In this document: one piece after another, positions 25,561-37,161 of the stretch
Numbering within the stretch: position 1 is the first letter of the stretch
How the letters are laid out: each line of letters begins with the position of its first letter
Origin: Isoetes taiwanensis
Taxonomy: Eukaryota; Streptophyta; Lycopodiopsida; Isoetales; Isoetaceae
NCBI GenBank assembly: GCA_021234155.1
Contig: JAJEKV010000014.1
Coordinates: 14,126,494 to 14,190,493 of the forward strand
Length of the DNA stretch: 64,000 bases
Reading direction: 5' to 3'
Notes under the pieces: model-generated
Told to the model about the DNA's origin: nothing
The model's input: the letters and a program-made list of their open reading frames with translations, nothing else
The model's database searches: none
Program-made: the position numbers and the translations under genes

Positions 25561-25969
25561 TAATTTATTGGAAATGCATCCAAGCTATTTGTCATTTTCA
25601 GCTTGCAGGGGGAGCAACCAACGTTCCTGAAGAGCAAATGCCAATGCATATGCTGCAGTGGTACATATATATCTTTACTTTCTCGTTACAAAAATTTGGC
25701 TTTCTTTATATGCACTATTCTTATTCTTTGCTTTACTTCTAGATTGGGACTAATGTTACGGCTCAATGCCAACTTGGGGGAGCGGCTCAGGCACGACGCA
25801 ACATGAGTTAATATTCCTAAGGCTATTTGTTAAGGGTTATATTTTATAACATTGCATTTGGGTATAGATAGGCACGTCAACATTTTAAAGTTAAAGAACC
25901 AATTGTTCATTTTAAAAATAAAAAGGGGCGTGGCTGATAATGGCCCGCGACCCCTTCATCTGAAACTGT

Positions 25970-26411
25970 TCCAAAACGTATCAGGGCAGCAGAAAATCTC
26001 CCGGATCCAAGAGAAAACGGTCGATCCAGTTTTACCACAGGATTAATCTCAGATATTATTAGCCGAACCTCCGATATTTAGGATCTTTTACCTTTTACAA
26101 GATATTTGGGGATCAGGAAAGGTCCATCCGGAAATAGGGTATCCTGGCCTTATAAATATATCTGCTTTCTTCTCCTCGGATCACAGAAATCCGGTTATGT
26201 GCTTTAAGAACACCTGCGCCTTGCTGTAGTGGAATTGATCAAACTTACCTTCTATAAACTTTAGGACTCTTGGTTGCGGTCTTTATAGCAAGAAACGATT
26301 CTTGTGGAAAGCCTGGCCCGGTTGGGTGGTCATAAACTTCCTAAAGATTGGAGTTACATTTTTTTTGAGTTTTGTTACTATTGAAGTGTCGTGTTTTCTT
26401 TTGTTGTATCA
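25970..26411 (+). repeat. 5' LTR
   Basis: The LTR runs from TCCAAAACGTATCAGG to the terminal GTTGTATCA. It matches the 3' LTR base for base except for about seven substitutions. The upstream homology limit is sharp at 25970. The usual TG start is not shared by both copies. Confidence 0.9.
26151..26159 (+). promoter_or_regulatory. LTR TATA box
   Basis: TATAAATAT lies in the middle of the LTR, as expected at the U3/R boundary. It is present at the same offset (31573) in the 3' LTR. Confidence 0.65.
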
Positions 26412-26414
26412 AGT

Positions 26415-26427
26415 TGGTATCAGAGCC
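26415..26427 (+). other. Primer binding site (initiator Met tRNA type)
   Basis: TGGTATCAGAGCC starts three bases after the LTR terminal CA. It is the usual plant Ty3/gypsy and copia primer site, complementary to the 3' end of initiator methionine tRNA. Confidence 0.9.
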
Positions 26428-26700
26428 AGCCCGCTCTTAGACCTGTGACGATAGCACACCGTTACAATATCTCTGAAGAGCAATATCAGCAGGCCTTAAG
26501 AACTGCCGATTTCATCGCTACCCAGATAGCACTGCCACACATCCCCAGAGGATTACCAGTACAAATTAGAGCAGATTGCTCTACTTTATGGTTTTCTTTC
26601 CAGTTATGCCCAGCCACCTCCATTACCTAGAGATCCTCCACCTACTCATCCACCACCACCCGAAAATCCACCGCCAGTGACCGCCAACCCAGAGCCTCTG

Positions 26701-27330
26701 ATGACTGCTGAAACTGATACTCCAACTAAAAAGGAAAAGGCTCCTAAATGGTTGGAAAAAGTTGATCTGCCATATTTTACTGGCGGAGCGTCCGTTAAGC
26801 CAATGCAAGTAATAAGTTTCCTGGGGATATGGGAAAAGTTTTTTGAGAGAGTTAACGTGACCGAACAAGAGAAACTGCAAGCCATGGACACCTATTTAGA
26901 TGAACAAGCTCAAGTTTGGTGGCAAGGTCGCAGATTGGTGCAGCCTGAAGTTAACTCATGGGCAGTTTTTCGTAGTGCATTTGAAGCCCATTACCTACCT
27001 GCAAACTATTACAGGATATTACAAAAAGAATAGGACCTTGTTAAACAGGATGATGGTGAAACAGTGTCTGAGTATTACATGAAATTTAGTCATCTAGGTT
27101 CACAAGTTAGGAACCTGGGTGAACACGAACTTTTAAGAAAGTTTGTGAATGGGTTGAGGGAGGACATATTTGCAGAGTTAGATCTTATTGAACCAGTCAA
27201 CATGGAAGATGCAATTAAGAAAGCAGGAGCTGTAGAACGAAAGTTGAATCCCAAGGTTCGTAAGTTAGTTATATGGGAAGGAGTGCCTTCTCGTGAACAA
27301 AAAAAGACCAAAGCATGAAAAATTTGAAAA
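26701..27330 (+). pseudogene. gag (capsid) remnant
   Basis: The frame begins in a Pro-rich tract and reads into the retrotransposon gag domain: LPYFTGGASVKPMQ, WEKFFERVNV, AQVWWQGRRL, AFEAHYLP. A stop falls at 27031-27033, after which the same domain continues in another open piece (VSEYYMKFSHLG, LRKFVNGLREDI). A zinc-knuckle remnant lies near 27450 (CYNCGGPHYQSN) but its last cysteine has become arginine. The protein would form the particle that packages element RNA; this copy cannot make a full one. Confidence 0.85.
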
Positions 27331-27685
27331 TAGAAGAGACAAGAAAAAAAAAGGGGCCGAAGAGCGTAAGACCAGTTTAATCTGAGGAATGGAAAACGCT
27401 TAATAACGGGACCAAGTCCAAACAAGAACAGAGTAAAGGGCCAAAGACCGGATGTTATAATTGTGGGGGTCCGCATTATCAATCCAACCGCCTAAAAGAA
27501 TACAGCCCTAAGATAAAAATACGAGAAAGTACAAATTTTAAAGAGTCAGCCGCTAAGGAAAGGCAAGTTGCTCAATTGCACCATGTGGAAGACAGACCAG
27601 AAACTTCCAGGGAAGGAGAAGAAAGGAATAAAGGAAAGCTTGCAGCTATTGAACAGGAAAAAGGGAGACTGCATACCTAAAGAAT

Positions 27686-28143
27686 ATGTCAGAAGACGAT
27701 ACAGGGCCTTCGGAAGCATGGTTGTTTAAGATGAAAGGTTCAGTAAAAGGTCAAGATGTGACCGTTTTACTTGATGATGGTTCAACACATGACTTTATCT
27801 CGCAGGACTTGGTGTATAAATTAGGAATACCTATTTGTGATTTGCAAACGAAGATCACAGTTGTGCAGGGTTTGAAAGGTCCTAGGACCAGTGTGATAAA
27901 TATGTGGTAGCTCCTATCCAAATAGGGCAGTATTCAGAAGAAAGAGTTTTGATTATGGCTTCTTTAGGAACTATGGATGTGATATTAGGAATTGGATGGC
28001 GAGAACAGTTTGATGCCCGACCTAATTACAGGGAAAAGACAGTAATTATAATGGTTGAAGGGCAACCTTTGAAGCTGTGTACAGATTCCACGTCTCAAGT
28101 TGAACCTTTATTGACGTACTCTGAAGCTAAGAAGTTAATATAG
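27686..28143 (+). pseudogene. Aspartic protease remnant
   Basis: The block VLLDDGSTHDFIS is the active-site region of the retropepsin-like protease. The usual D-S/T-G triad reads D-D-G here. A TAG at 27908-27910 splits the domain, which continues as APIQIGQYSEERVLI and MDVILGIGWREQ. The protease normally cuts the gag-pol polyprotein; this copy is expected to be inactive. Confidence 0.8.
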
Positions 28144-28160
28144 AGTGAAGCTGAGTCGTA

Positions 28161-29596
28161 CTTTATTTACTTGAGAAACTCGATCCACCATCACAAAGTG
28201 CCTCCGAATTGTATAGTTTTCTTAGACAATTTGACGATCTCTTCAAGGATGAGGAAACTTTAGATCTACCTCCTCATCGCCCCGAGGATCATGCAATACT
28301 GATTGCAAGAAAAACGCCCAACCTCCAAATAGGGCACCTTATAGAGTCACCACTTGAAAAATTAGAGCTTGAGAAATGTATAGCGTAGATGTTAGAGCTT
28401 TACGACTAATGACGCCAAGTTGTTCACCTTTTGGCGCACCTGGCCATCCTAATCAAAAAGAAGGATAAGGGATATAGAATGTGCGTGGATTACAGGGCTC
28501 TCAATAAGTTGACTGTTAAAGATAAATTTCCAGTACCCAGGGCTGACGATTTATTTGATGAGTTACGAGGTGCCTGCATATTTAGCAAAATTGATTTGAA
28601 ATCAGGATATCATCAAATCCAAATAAAGGAAGAAGACATTGGTAAAACGGCATTCAGAACAACATTTGGTCACTATGAGTTTCCTGTAATGCCTTTTAGT
28701 TTAACGAATGCTCCGGCAACTTTCTGCCGTCTTATGGGGAGAGTTTTAGCACCCGTACTAGGAAGAAGTGTTGTAGTCTTCTTTGATGATATACTTATAT
28801 GTAGTAGAACTATTGAGGAGCATAAACAGCACCTTCAATAGGTTTTTGATCTTTTGAGACAGAATAAGCTGTTTGTTAACGAATCCAAGAGCAGATTCTT
28901 TATGCAAGAAGTTGGATATTTAGGTCATATCATATCCAAAGAAGGCATACGGATGGATCCCGAAAAGATTAGGGTTATCATTGATTGGCCTCGCCTGAAA
29001 ACCTCAAGGACTTACGATCTTTTGTACAGTTATGCAGTTACTATCGAAGATTTGTGAAGGATTTTGAAAAAGTAACCCTTCCTCTTAGCAGGTTTTTAAA
29101 GAAAGATATCCCTTTTATTTGGAATCCAGAAGCCGAGGAAGCTTTCCGAATTCTGAAAGAGAACATGGCAACTGAACCGGTATTAGTGTTGCCTGACTGG
29201 AATAAGCCTTTCACAGTCTGTTCCGACGCAAGTGGAAATGCTATTGGTGCAGTAGTTATGCAGGATGGACATCCATTAGCTTATGTCAGCCGAATGCTCA
29301 AACCTTTGGAGCAAAAGTATAGTACCTATGAAAAGGAATTGATTGCTTTAGTTCATGCACTCAAGAAGTGGAGGCATTATCTTATGGGATCCAAGTTTGT
29401 GGCTCGATTTGATCAGCAAAGTTTGAAACATATACAAACGCAGGATATTATCAATGCACGGCAATTAAAGCTCATTGACACTATAAAGGATTTTGAAGGG
29501 ATGCAGCTTGAATATAAGCCCGGGAAGGAGAACCAGGTTGCAGATGCATTAAACCGGATAAATATTCAAGCTATATCTCAGAGCGTAATTTGTTGA
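28161..29596 (+). pseudogene. Reverse transcriptase and RNase H remnant
   Basis: RT landmarks in order are [52 protein letters not shown] and VVFFDDILI, where the catalytic FFDD replaces the more usual YxDD with both aspartates kept. A TAG at 28840-28842 and a frame change near 29000 interrupt the chain. The RNase H part follows in one open frame (FTVCSDASGNAIGAV, YEKELIALVHALKKWRHYL, ARFDQQSLKHI), with catalytic acids visible. The domains are recognisable but not contiguous. Confidence 0.9.
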
Positions 29597-29606
29597 TCTG
29601 GAACCA

Positions 29607-30469
29607 ATGAAAGAAGAATATGTGAATGACCCCTCCTTTGCTACTCCATATGCACAGGTACAAAAGGATGGAAGAGATCCTTTGACAGAGTATAGAATCC
29701 ATAATGGATTATTATTCTATCGAAATCGTACTTGTGTTACCCAAGCATACAGGTTGAAGGTTATACAGGAATGTCATGAACCTCCATACTCTGGTCGTAG
29801 AGGAATTCAAGCTACTTTGGCAACTGTTAAACGACGTTTCTTTTGGCCAAAGCTCGAAAGAGATGTAAGAAAATACGTCAAAGCATGTCTTACTTGTCAA
29901 CAAATAAAAGCTTCTATTGGTAAGCCTGCTGAATTAGTACAGCCTTTGCCTATCCCAGAAAAACCATGGAAGCATATTACCATGGATTTTATTCAAGGGT
30001 TACCAAAGACTATCCACAAGAATGATCAAATTTGGACAGTAGTAGACAGGTTGTCTAAACAGGCTCATTTTATTCCCTGTAAATCTAGCATGACTGCTCC
30101 GCAAGCAAGCAAGATTTTCTTAAAGGAAATATTACAGATAGGGATCCCCTATTCTGTAGCAAATTTTGGGGTGGACTTATGAAAAACTTAGGCACGACTC
30201 TAAAGTTTTCCACTGCATATCATCCCCAAACGGATGGTCAGTCTGAGGTTGTAAATCGAGTTATTGAAGATATGCTGAGATCTTATGTTGCTGAAAGGAA
30301 AAGTCAGTGGGAAGAATATCTTTATCTCTTAGAGTTTGCCTATAATAACACAGTGCACTCAGTTACCCAAAGAACTCCTTTTGAAGTAGTATACAGATAT
30401 TCTCTGGAATCCCCAATTGCAAAGCTTGGAGGAGAAGCAGGGTATTTTTTAACCTCCCTAAGAATCTGA
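29607..30469 (+). pseudogene. Integrase remnant with internal deletion
   Basis: The zinc-binding region reads CHEPPYSGRRGIQATL and then CLTCQQ; the second histidine of the HHCC finger is replaced by arginine. The catalytic core starts with MDFIQGLPK (first Asp). The segment that should carry the second Asp is missing: IPYSVAN runs into a shortened, frame-changed stretch at about 30165-30180, and the core resumes at KNLGTTLKFSTAYHPQTDGQSE, with the third acid present. Integrase joins element DNA to the host genome; this copy lacks a needed residue. Confidence 0.88.
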
Positions 30470-30825
30470 CGGGGCATAAAATATTGGCCACTACTTACCT
30501 TGGATAATTTGCTAAGTGTAGTTTGGCCTGGCCCTGTTTTGAATCGTTACACCAAGAGGTTGTAACTTAAATGGCAAAATCATGGAACTAATTTTTTTCC
30601 AATATTTTGAATAGGCCACGTCCATACATCTAACATGTGAAGATAATAGCCACATCAATAAGATGATATCTAGTTTTTATGATGATCAATGTAGTTGTCA
30701 CAAACATACATGTTACGCTTCTCTAAGATCATTTGAATGTATTAAACATGTTGAATGTAGCCAAAAGCACAAATGGATTTGGTAGGATGGATCTCACCGA
30801 AAACCATACTGCAAGTACTTAGCAA

Positions 30826-31089
30826 ATGGAAATTAACCTTGATTTGAGTTGGAACGATGAAGAGCATATTCAGTTGGACGATGAAGAACAAATTTGGGAT
30901 GCAAATTGCAAATTCAATTGGAAGAAAGCAGCAAGGAAGAAGTCTGTTATATCATCTCACGGGGCTATCCTGCCTCGTACTATTCAATGGCATGATAACT
31001 TGATGTCTGTTGATGATCATCTCGATGTTGCAGAACATGTTGATTTTGATGAGGCCATTAAACGCCTCAAGGTGGCACAAGGAGTATGA
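30826..31089 (+). other. Open frame of 87 codons in the element 3' region, unidentified
   Basis: The frame is acidic at first (SWNDEEHIQLDDEEQIWD), then basic (WKKAARKK), and ends EAIKRLKVAQGV. It lies between the integrase and the 3' LTR, where some elements carry extra coding or captured sequence. It shows no chromodomain motif. It may be a captured piece or chance. Confidence 0.3.
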
Positions 31090-31391
31090 TTATGTACTGT
31101 ATATGGGTGGTTTTGCTTAGTGGACTATCTCGTCCTCTAGGTTTTGAGTCCCATGTCACAGGTCCCTTGTATGTATCTTGATGTTCCTTGATAATAGATT
31201 GTCGTCCTTCAAAAAAAATAAAAATAAATTTAAATCGAAGAAAAGATAATATTTTATAAGAAATGCCTTTAGAATTTTTCTCGAAAATCTTTAGTAGCAA
31301 AATTATATATCTATAGTTGGCTAATATAGAGTTTGGCCATAACCCTAGAAATATAAAATTATTTCATAGTTTAAATGACCACTACAAGAAG

Positions 31392-31833
31392 TCCAAAACG
31401 TATCAGGGCAGCAGAAAATCTCCCGGATCCAAGAGAAAAGGGTCGATCCGGTTTTACCACAGGATTAATCTCAGATATTATTAGCCGAACCTCCGATATT
31501 TAGGATCTTTTACCTTTTACAAGATATTTGGGGATCAGGAAAGGTCCATCCGGAAATAGGGTATCCTGGCCTTATAAATATATCTGATTTCTTCTCCTCG
31601 GATCACAGAAATCCGGTTATGTCCTTTAAGAACACCTGTGCCTTGCTGTAGTGGAATTGATCAAACTTACCTTCTATAAACTTTAGGACTCTTGGTTGCG
31701 GCCTTTATAGCAAGAAACGATTCTTGTGGAAAGCCTGGCCCGGTTGGGTGGTCATAAACTTCCTAAAGATTGGAGTTACATTTTTTTTTAGTTTTGTTAC
31801 TATTGAAGTGTCGTGTTTTCTTTTGTTGTATCA
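31392..31833 (+). repeat. 3' LTR
   Basis: It is the partner of the 5' LTR, with the same length and about seven substitutions. It is followed by ACTAAAG. The stretch before it (CCACTACAAGAAG) is only weakly purine-rich. Confidence 0.9.
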
Positions 31834-31839
31834 ACTAAA

Positions 31840-32820
31840 GTTTCAGACGAAGTACATGCCAATTTCGTAGCAATGCTTCTTGAAATCCTGATCGAAATTC
31901 ACTCTTTTCTTATTAGGGGGATGAAATAATGACTTCCCTTTTGTGTATCTCTCCTTTATTTTCATATGTGTTACAAGTAGCATGCTGCATTGTTATTGTC
32001 TCTTTATTATTTATTTTAGGAATGTCGTATATTTCCATGCTATTCACTTGCCTCATTCACCACTTTGCGATGCAAAAGCCTTGTTCATAGAGGATTAAAT
32101 ACAATTTACCTTAGCATCCAAAGGCTTCTTAAAATCTTTAAATCTTGCATGATTATGCCTTCCAATGCCTTCTAGCATAGCTATCCTACTTTCTTTTGAT
32201 GTACCACTCAAGGTATAGTTGTGGCTTAAAAGGCAATCTACAACTAAATAATAGTCAATTTTGCAAGCACTTTATCTTCAATATGTAGCATAATAACAGG
32301 GGGTTTTCTTTGTGTTTTTGTACGCTTTTCACAAAGGTTTTCCTAAGATTTCATAGCGTATTCGAATGGATGTACTAATGCGTACATCTAGAGTGCACCA
32401 TTTCTTAGTCGTTGATTTAGCTTTTTTTTCCAATGGTCCAACATCCAAGGGCTCACAACAAAAGCCCACTTTTTATTTTAGGGGCTGAACATGCAAGCCT
32501 CGTAGATAGCATTTTAGGGCACGAAACAGGGCTTCCAAATCTGCAACAACAGGGATTAGCAAGATAAGATCAAGCTACCATTTAAAGAGATCGTCGTTGC
32601 AGGAGAGAAGCTTCTTCATAAAAAATGGTGGCAGATCTTATAACATGGGGCGTGGTTTTGCGGGTCGGATTCAAGCAGGTCTCATAGAGCCTGATGGTGG
32701 GAAGCTTGTTGAGCTTGTAGTGCCCCTAAGACATCTCCTAAGAGCTTTAAGCTTAGGAAAGAAACTTGGAATGGCCGGACTTAAACGATCAGTGTTTCTA
32801 GGTTTCGAGGGGTAAAACAA
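31840..32820. other. No gene seen
   Basis: Ordinary AT-rich sequence. The frame at 32597-32815 has no recognisable domain and may be upstream sequence of the PPR relic that follows. Confidence 0.4.
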
Positions 32821-32930
32821 TCGTTTTGGGCCAAAATTTCTTTAGCGCTTGCAGAACAGCTTCTACTGGTAAGACTATCACATTTCAAGCTTTTGATTCA
32901 AGGAAAACACGCCTCTATAGATTGCATTGC

Positions 32931-33775
32931 ATGGATTTTGCTTCTATCATTCGGCATTGTGGTAACACTAAGGATTTGGAAGGAGGCAGAAGGGTTCAGA
33001 AGGATATTGATAAGTATGGATATGGAAAAGTTAGGTTTTTGGGAAACCTTCTTGTAGAAATGTATGGTAGATGTGGAGCTTTGAAGGATGCTCAGGCAGT
33101 ATTTGAGTCTATTCAGGAACCCAATGTATTCTCCTGGAACCTTATGCTTGGGGTCTATGTAAGGCTTGAAAGCCTAGATGGTGCTAAAATGGTATTTGAA
33201 AAGATGCCCCGCGTGATGTAGTCTCCTGGAATTCAATGTTAGCAGCATTTGCCCAGCAAGAAAGCATCCAAGAGGCCCGAAATATTTTTCATAAAATGCC
33301 TCCGCATGATCTAGTGTCATGGAACTCCATAATTGCAGCATGTACACAGAATGGACATGAGAATCAAGCACTTGAATTTTTTAGGCAAATGCAGCTGGAG
33401 GGCATAGTCCCTGATAAAGTCACTTATGTGAGTGCTCTTGATGCTTGTGCTGCTATGATGGATCTGGTAAGTGGAAAGAAGATCCATCTGAACATTGTTG
33501 CTATGGGTTTTGAAGGAGACCTTGTTGTTGTTTTGTAGCATATGCTTATTGTGGAGAGGTTAAGAATGCAACACAATTGTTTGATGAAATGCATTACCGT
33601 GATGTTATCTCCTGGACAAGTATGCTTGGAGCATATGTGCAGAATGGAAATAATAAGAAGGCTTTGGAGTTTTTCAATCAAATGAATGCTGAAGGGGTGA
33701 AACCAGATAAATACACTTATACGACTGCTTTGGATGCATGTGCCAATCTGGCAGCTCTAACAGATGGCTTGAACT
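32931..33775 (+). pseudogene. PLS-type PPR pseudogene
   Basis: From an ATG at 32931 the frame reads DFASIIRHCG, LEGGRRVQKDIDKYG, LGNLLVEMYGRCGALKDA, EPNVFSWNLMLGVYVR, then KMPR. A single-base loss near 33213 shifts it. The next frame carries SMLAAFAQQ, DLVSWNSIIAACTQNGH, ALEFFRQMQLEG and TYVSALDACAAMMDL. A second shift near 33535 leads to EVKNATQLFDEMHYRDVISWTSMLGAYVQNG and TYTTALDACANLAALTDG, where similarity stops. About five to six P, L and S repeats survive, with no E or DYW end. Such proteins bind organelle transcripts. The low number of defects suggests fairly recent loss. The wording of the repeats is close to lycophyte and fern PPRs. Confidence 0.85.
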
Positions 33776-33829
33776 GGCCCCTTTTCTGGCCTCATGGTAA
33801 TTTTTCTTTCTTTAACAGTGGTCCATGAA

Positions 33830-34800
33830 GCCATTGCAAAGAGTAATCACGTTTTAGGTTTCAGAGTCTGTCTGTCTGTCTGTTTTTTAAATGTGTTACC
33901 ATTTGTCTATTATCTATTATGGTATTATGTCACACTTAATATTAGGACTTCGAATGTAATGGCTTGTTTTTAGCTCTACTACCATTTTCTATTATGATTC
34001 ATATGCACTAAGGAATCTCCATGCACAGATATTATATGCACAATATTACATGCACTAAGGAAACTCCATGCACAATATTACATGCACCCCTACACCATCC
34101 TTAAGGCCCCGACAATTAACACACAACTACCATTAACATTATTAACACAAACCATTGCATTTAACACATTTAAATTAAAATCCCCCTTAAATCCCCTTTG
34201 GTTTGGGTGCATATTCACGCGGGGGGTTACGTAGGGCAGCGAGACCCCAAAAATATATTTACAATACATGTACAAAATTAACACCATTAAGTACATTCTC
34301 TCAAACCTTATAGTATTTTACAAGCCTTAATATACAGTATACAAAAACTTGTACATGCATACCCCACAAATGAAGGATCGCTATGTACGGTCCAGATCAA
34401 GAAATAAACAAAAGTTTAAAACCTAAAAAGACATAACACCACCAAAGAACTAACAAGTAATTTGATTGTTTGCCTTAAATTCTTCTTTAGCAACAAATAA
34501 CAACTAAAAGTAACCTAATTTTCTCACAATTAAAGCCTTGCCAAAGTCTATTGGTGTGACTTTTGCTAGTTTTTTAATTTCTTGAATGCTACGAAATATA
34601 ATTTTTGAAAAACTTGGGGCATTTTCGCAAATACTTCAAAATAGGCATTTTTAAATTTTCCCTTAAACATTTCATCCCATCCGTAAAAGGTTGTCTAGAT
34701 GAAAGAACAGATAAGGGAAATTTATGATCTGGAGATGGGAATTGCAGGAAAAGGCTCTGCCACCTCCACGTAGCCAGAACGAGAACAAACAAAGAATGTC
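33830..34800. other. Spacer with short repeats
   Basis: Near 34010-34085 the words CTCCATGCACA and ATATTACATGCAC repeat two or three times. An (ATT)n microsatellite lies at 34809-34829, just upstream of the next gene. No gene is seen. Confidence 0.5.
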
Positions 34801-34853
34801 TAAGATTATCTTATTATTATTATTATTATGATGCCCCATCGTTGAACACAGCC

Positions 34854-36293
34854 ATGCCTTCCACATTCACATCTGCTTGTTATTCGCCTTCAAACAGCAA
34901 TCCTCTCTTCCATTCATATCGCAAGCACAATTCCGTTCCGAATGTACATAACTTCAGATGTTCAAGGCAAAAATCAGCATCAAATTTACAAAGAATCTGC
35001 GCCCAGCAAGAAGAGGTGGACGTAGCAATTGTGGGTGCAGGGCTAGCCGGATTGGCAGCTGCAAAACGGATCAACGAACAGAAAACATCAGAGTTTTTAG
35101 TGTTGGAGGCTTCGGATGGAATCGGTGGCCGTGTGAGGACAGACTTGTTCCAAGGATTTAAACTGGATAGAGGCTTCCAAATCTTCATATCAGCGTATCC
35201 TGAAGCTCAAAAGGTACTGGATTATGAATATCTGCAGTTAAATAAATTTTATTCAGGGGCAATGGTTCGTTATGATGGAAAATTTCATCGAGTTGCGGAT
35301 CCATTCCGACATCTAACAGATGCCTTGGCATCTCTGTTCAACCCGATTGGAAGTCCTTTTGACAAATTACTAGTTGGGCTCATGAGACTGAGAGCTGTAA
35401 CTACTTCGTTTGATGACTTGCTGACGGAGGACGAGGTGGAAATAAGAGCAAAATTGGACCTAGTAGGGTTTTCTGAAGCAATGATAGATCGATTCTTCAG
35501 GCCATTTTTTGGTGGAATTTTTTTTGACAGGGATCTTCAAACAACAAGTAGATTATTTGGTTTCGTCTTAAAATGCCTGGCGATGGGATCAAACACTCTT
35601 CCTTCTAATGGGATTGGAGAAATTGCCCAGCAGCTAGCTAAAGATCTACCTCAAGGATCGATCCTGCTGAATTCAAAGGTAGAAGAATTATTTCTGACAA
35701 AAACAGGGGAAGGATTAGGGGTAAAATTAGAATCAGGAAAAATAATTAAGTGCAGACAAGGAATCGTACTAGCAGTAGAAGGGCCAGAAGCAGCGAAACT
35801 ATTAGAGAAGCACAAAATACAGCTACAGTTTACTTCAAGGGCCCCAAGGAGCACAATTTGCTTGTATTTTGCAGCAGAGAAAGTGCCCACAAACGAGCCC
35901 GTTTTATTTCTGAATGGATCCAGTTCAGGCATCATAAACAACATGTTCTTCCCATCAAATGTATGCCCTTCTTATGCGCCTCCTGGCAGATCCCTTGTTT
36001 CTGTAACTCTAGTTGGCAAGTACTCCAATTTATCTGATTCCCAGCTAGAGGAAATGGTTAGACTTGAGCTTGGCGATTGGTTTGGTGGATCATTTGCGTC
36101 TTCACTTGAAATGCTTCGAATTTACAGAATTCCTTATGCACAGCCCGATCAGAGGCCACCCACCATTTTGAAAAAAGAAGTCAGATTGCAGCATGGGTTG
36201 TATGTATGCGGGGATCACCAATATTCTTCCACCTTTGATGGTGCCCTTGCATCCGGTGGTCAAGCAGCTGAAGCATTCCTCCGTGCACATTGA
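34854..36293 (+). CDS. Plastid-targeted FAD-dependent amine-oxidase-type oxidoreductase
   Basis: A single-exon gene of 479 codons, starting at the ATG at 34854; the frame opens four codons earlier on TTG only. Residues 1 to about 52 are rich in Ser, Asn and basic residues with few acids, as in a chloroplast transit peptide. The mature part opens with a Rossmann FAD motif, VAIVGAGLAGLAAAKR (GxGxxG at 61-66), followed by EASDGIGGRVRTD, the second FAD-binding block. The C-terminus has YVCGDHQYSSTFDGALASGG, the FAD-binding end of amine oxidases and phytoene-desaturase-like enzymes. The substrate is not evident. It is neither a classical phytoene desaturase nor protoporphyrinogen oxidase by eye, but belongs to the same superfamily. 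It converges with the YTH gene, 868 bp away. No defect is seen. Confidence 0.9.
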   Translation: MPSTFTSACYSPSNSNPLFHSYRKHNSVPNVHNFRCSRQKSASNLQRICAQQEEVDVAIVGAGLAGLAAAKRINEQKTSEFLVLEASDGIGGRVRTDLFQGFKLDRGFQIFISAYPEAQKVLDYEYLQLNKFYSGAMVRYDGKFHRVADPFRHLTDALASLFNPIGSPFDKLLVGLMRLRAVTTSFDDLLTEDEVEIRAKLDLVGFSEAMIDRFFRPFFGGIFFDRDLQTTSRLFGFVLKCLAMGSNTLPSNGIGEIAQQLAKDLPQGSILLNSKVEELFLTKTGEGLGVKLESGKIIKCRQGIVLAVEGPEAAKLLEKHKIQLQFTSRAPRSTICLYFAAEKVPTNEPVLFLNGSSSGIINNMFFPSNVCPSYAPPGRSLVSVTLVGKYSNLSDSQLEEMVRLELGDWFGGSFASSLEMLRIYRIPYAQPDQRPPTILKKEVRLQHGLYVCGDHQYSSTFDGALASGGQAAEAFLRAH

Positions 36294-37161
36294 ATTTCTT
36301 GTTTCATTCTGCACCATTTGTATTTAAAGGAAATTCTTTTGTGCTTGTTAGAACTGCATTAGAATCATTAGTAACTATTGTCATAGAACGTCAGTCTTCA
36401 GGCAAGGATATATTGACGATCTCAAGAACAAATTTATATAAACCCTGGATGAACAACTGACAGGCATGGAGAAAACCAATAGACAACTTTTTTCTCTCAA
36501 TTTCCAGAAACGGAAATGACACAAAGTAAGGAAAACTACGTTCTTAATTCATCTAATCTTTAAGACTTGTATGAGTCATGCTATTTCATAAAACAAGACA
36601 GAGGAGACACAGAGACAACTGGATTACAAAAGAAATATATGGATTTTATCTTTTACATTTACAGGGGAGCTTGTCACCTCCATCAAATGACATCAAACTC
36701 CAATCGCCTTTTTCTTCCTAGCTCATTAACCCAATGGTTGTTCTTCACGTTGGTCATTCTTGAAATGCTTAAATTCACAGTAGTTGCAATCTTAAGCCCA
36801 ACAAGCTGTCTTCAGACCTTGGGTTCCCTGAAAACGTCTTTCTAGCCAGATGTTCGCCAGCTTGTATGGTTTATGAGGTTACACCTTCTCAGCAGAATTC
36901 TGCTCAGCACAACAAATTTTCTATTGATACAAGGTCATACGAAAATCTGTTATCGTGGGCTTCATAAAAGTCCTAAAAAGTAAGTAATATACAGCATAGC
37001 CCTTGATAAACGTGATCCTCGAATTATCTCCTCTAGACTCATCCACTTTCCAGCTTGTTTGTCAGTAAAATGGATGGCAAGCTGTACACTCAACTCTTTC
37101 ACTAATCCAAGTCGATAATGATATAAAACTGCTGCATGCATCTGAATACAGTAATCCAACT

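Larger units (their letters stand above)
25970..31833 (+). mobile_element. Ty3/gypsy LTR retrotransposon, interior defective
   Basis: Two 442-bp direct LTRs flank about 5 kb. A tRNA-iMet-type primer site follows the 5' LTR. The order is gag, protease, reverse transcriptase, RNase H, integrase, which is the Ty3/gypsy order. Many stops and frame changes break the reading frame, and several key residues are lost (see the parts). The LTRs differ at only about seven positions and have no length differences, so insertion was recent relative to the damage. I could not find a convincing target duplication or a clear polypurine tract next to the 3' LTR. Confidence 0.92.

Noticed and set aside
25960-25972. 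Target-site duplication for the retrotransposon
   Set aside because: Sequences before 25970 (AACTGT) and after 31833 (ACTAAA) do not match convincingly, and the LTR start lacks a shared TG.
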